DNA from: Sedimentisphaerales bacterium
Lineage (GTDB): Bacteria; Planctomycetota; Phycisphaerae; Sedimentisphaerales; SM23-30
DNA length: 5,263 nt
Reading direction: 5' to 3'
NCBI GenBank assembly: GCA_030634605.1
Contig: DAOWAK010000127.1
Location: forward strand, 1-5,263
Shown here: piece by piece, positions 4,476 through 5,263 of the stretch
Numbering within the stretch: the stretch's first letter is position 1
Layout of the letters: each line of letters begins with the position of its first letter
Position numbers and translations under genes: made by a program
The notes under the pieces: model-generated
What the model was told of the DNA's origin: nothing
The model's input: only the letters and a program-made list of their open reading frames with translations
Database searches by the model: none

Positions 4476-5263
4476 CATGCCGGGATCGCGGCGAATCCGG
4501 TCCAGCGAAAGCTGGTAACTTGAAAAAGTCAACAGCATTTCGGGTGGTAATTTCCGCAATTTCAGTGATACCGGTCCCACGTAGCTCAGCCATTTTCTCC
4601 GCCACATGAACCAGCAAACCCGGCTCATTAGGCCGAACGTTACGCTTGGGTTCCGGGCTGAGAAACGGAGCGTCCGTTTCCAGAAAAAACCTATCGTCCG
4701 GCACATACTCAGCCACCTCACGGTTGATCCGGGCGTTTTTGAAAGTTACCACTCCGGTAAAACTGATCAAATGCCCCATATCCAGCACCGTTGCCGCCTG
4801 CTTACGGTCACCGCTGAAACAGTGAAACACCGCCGATCCTTCCCGGCATCCGGCCCGCATAATAGCCAGGCAATCTTCAAAAGCCTCCCGACAGTGAATC
4901 ACCACTGGAAGTCCCAGTTTCTCCGTTAACTCAAGTTGCTGTTCAAAAATCTTTCGCTGTACCGCCGGTTCGCTGTGATTGTAGTGATAATCCAGCCCCA
5001 TTTCGCCCAGGGCGCAAACGCTCTCACTTTGAGCCATCTCCTCGAGCTGCCCCAGATAATCCCTCGGCATTTTTCCCGCTTCATGAGGATGAATCCCCGC
5101 TGTGCAAGCCACACCTTCATGTTCCTGAGCAAGTTCAATTCCCGCTGCGCTGTCGCCAAGATCGGTGCCAATCGTAATCCACCCGGTAACACCCGTCTGC
5201 CGGGATCGGCCCAACAATCCATCCAGCCCACCGGGGTATTGTCCCATTTGCAAATGGCAGTGA
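4471..5263 (-). CDS. TatD-family metal-dependent hydrolase (5' end outside the window)
   Basis: TIM-barrel hydrolase of the TatD/YcfH/YjjV group, known as metal-dependent DNases and D-aminoacyl-tRNA hydrolases; the exact substrate is not predictable here. The frame runs off the right edge. The last codons read HCHL (5262-5251), the HxH metal motif that in this family follows about five N-terminal residues, so only a handful of residues are missing. The TTG at 5253 lies after this motif and cannot be the true start. Further metal and catalytic residues are the E of ALGEMGLDY (codon 5004-5002), the H of VVIHCRE (4896-4894), the H of VFHCFSG (4824-4822) and the D of LETDAPFLSPEP (4674-4672). All expected ligands are present. 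After TTRNAVDFFKL there is a short Pro/Arg-rich tail of about 15 residues. The epimerase lies 157 bases downstream in the same direction. The family call is secure. Confidence 0.95.
   Translation of the reverse strand, partial: HCHLQMGQYPGGLDGLLGRSRQTGVTGWITIGTDLGDSAAGIELAQEHEGVACTAGIHPHEAGKMPRDYLGQLEEMAQSESVCALGEMGLDYHYNHSEPAVQRKIFEQQLELTEKLGLPVVIHCREAFEDCLAIMRAGCREGSAVFHCFSGDRKQAATVLDMGHLISFTGVVTFKNARINREVAEYVPDDRFFLETDAPFLSPEPKRNVRPNEPGLLVHVAEKMAELRGTGITEIAEITTRNAVDFFKLPAFAGPDSPRSRHG

Overview
This window looks like ordinary bacterial chromosome of moderate GC. It holds five substantial genes and the first codons of a sixth. Several features suggest a Planctomycetota/PVC-type bacterium, perhaps Phycisphaerae-like: an ECF sigma factor of the FYTWLFRI type, an adenylosuccinate lyase of the human type, and several monocistronic or short transcription units with long gaps. 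This placement is an inference from protein style, not from a search.

Layout, left to right. The minus strand carries an ECF sigma factor (54-710). It is followed 23 bases downstream by the first 10 codons of another minus-strand gene that leaves the window, possibly its anti-sigma partner. A divergent gap of about 390 bases (711-1099) holds a putative sigma-gene promoter, TGAAC-type repeats, a small perfect hairpin and the purB promoter. The plus strand then carries purB (1100-2539) and pyrE (2582-3253), 42 bases apart and probably co-transcribed. A 121-base convergent gap with weak hairpins separates pyrE from a minus-strand extended-SDR UDP-sugar 4-epimerase (3375-4313). An AT-rich gap of 157 bases follows, then a TatD-family metal-dependent hydrolase on the minus strand (4471 to the right edge), cut off just upstream of its HxH motif.

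Function. purB and pyrE place a purine step and a pyrimidine step of nucleotide synthesis in one transcription unit, and PyrE uses PRPP, a precursor shared with purine synthesis. The epimerase most likely supplies UDP-GalNAc/GlcNAc-type sugars for surface polysaccharide. The TatD protein is a housekeeping nuclease/hydrolase. The sigma factor probably controls an unlinked envelope or stress regulon.

I see no phage, insertion sequence, CRISPR, tRNA or rRNA, and no clear new multi-gene system. The items most worth a second look are small: a purB promoter whose spacing predicts a leaderless mRNA, a run of eight C within the epimerase coding strand, Pro-to-Ala and Asp-to-Gly changes in conserved motifs of PurB and the epimerase, and the repeat-rich divergent gap.
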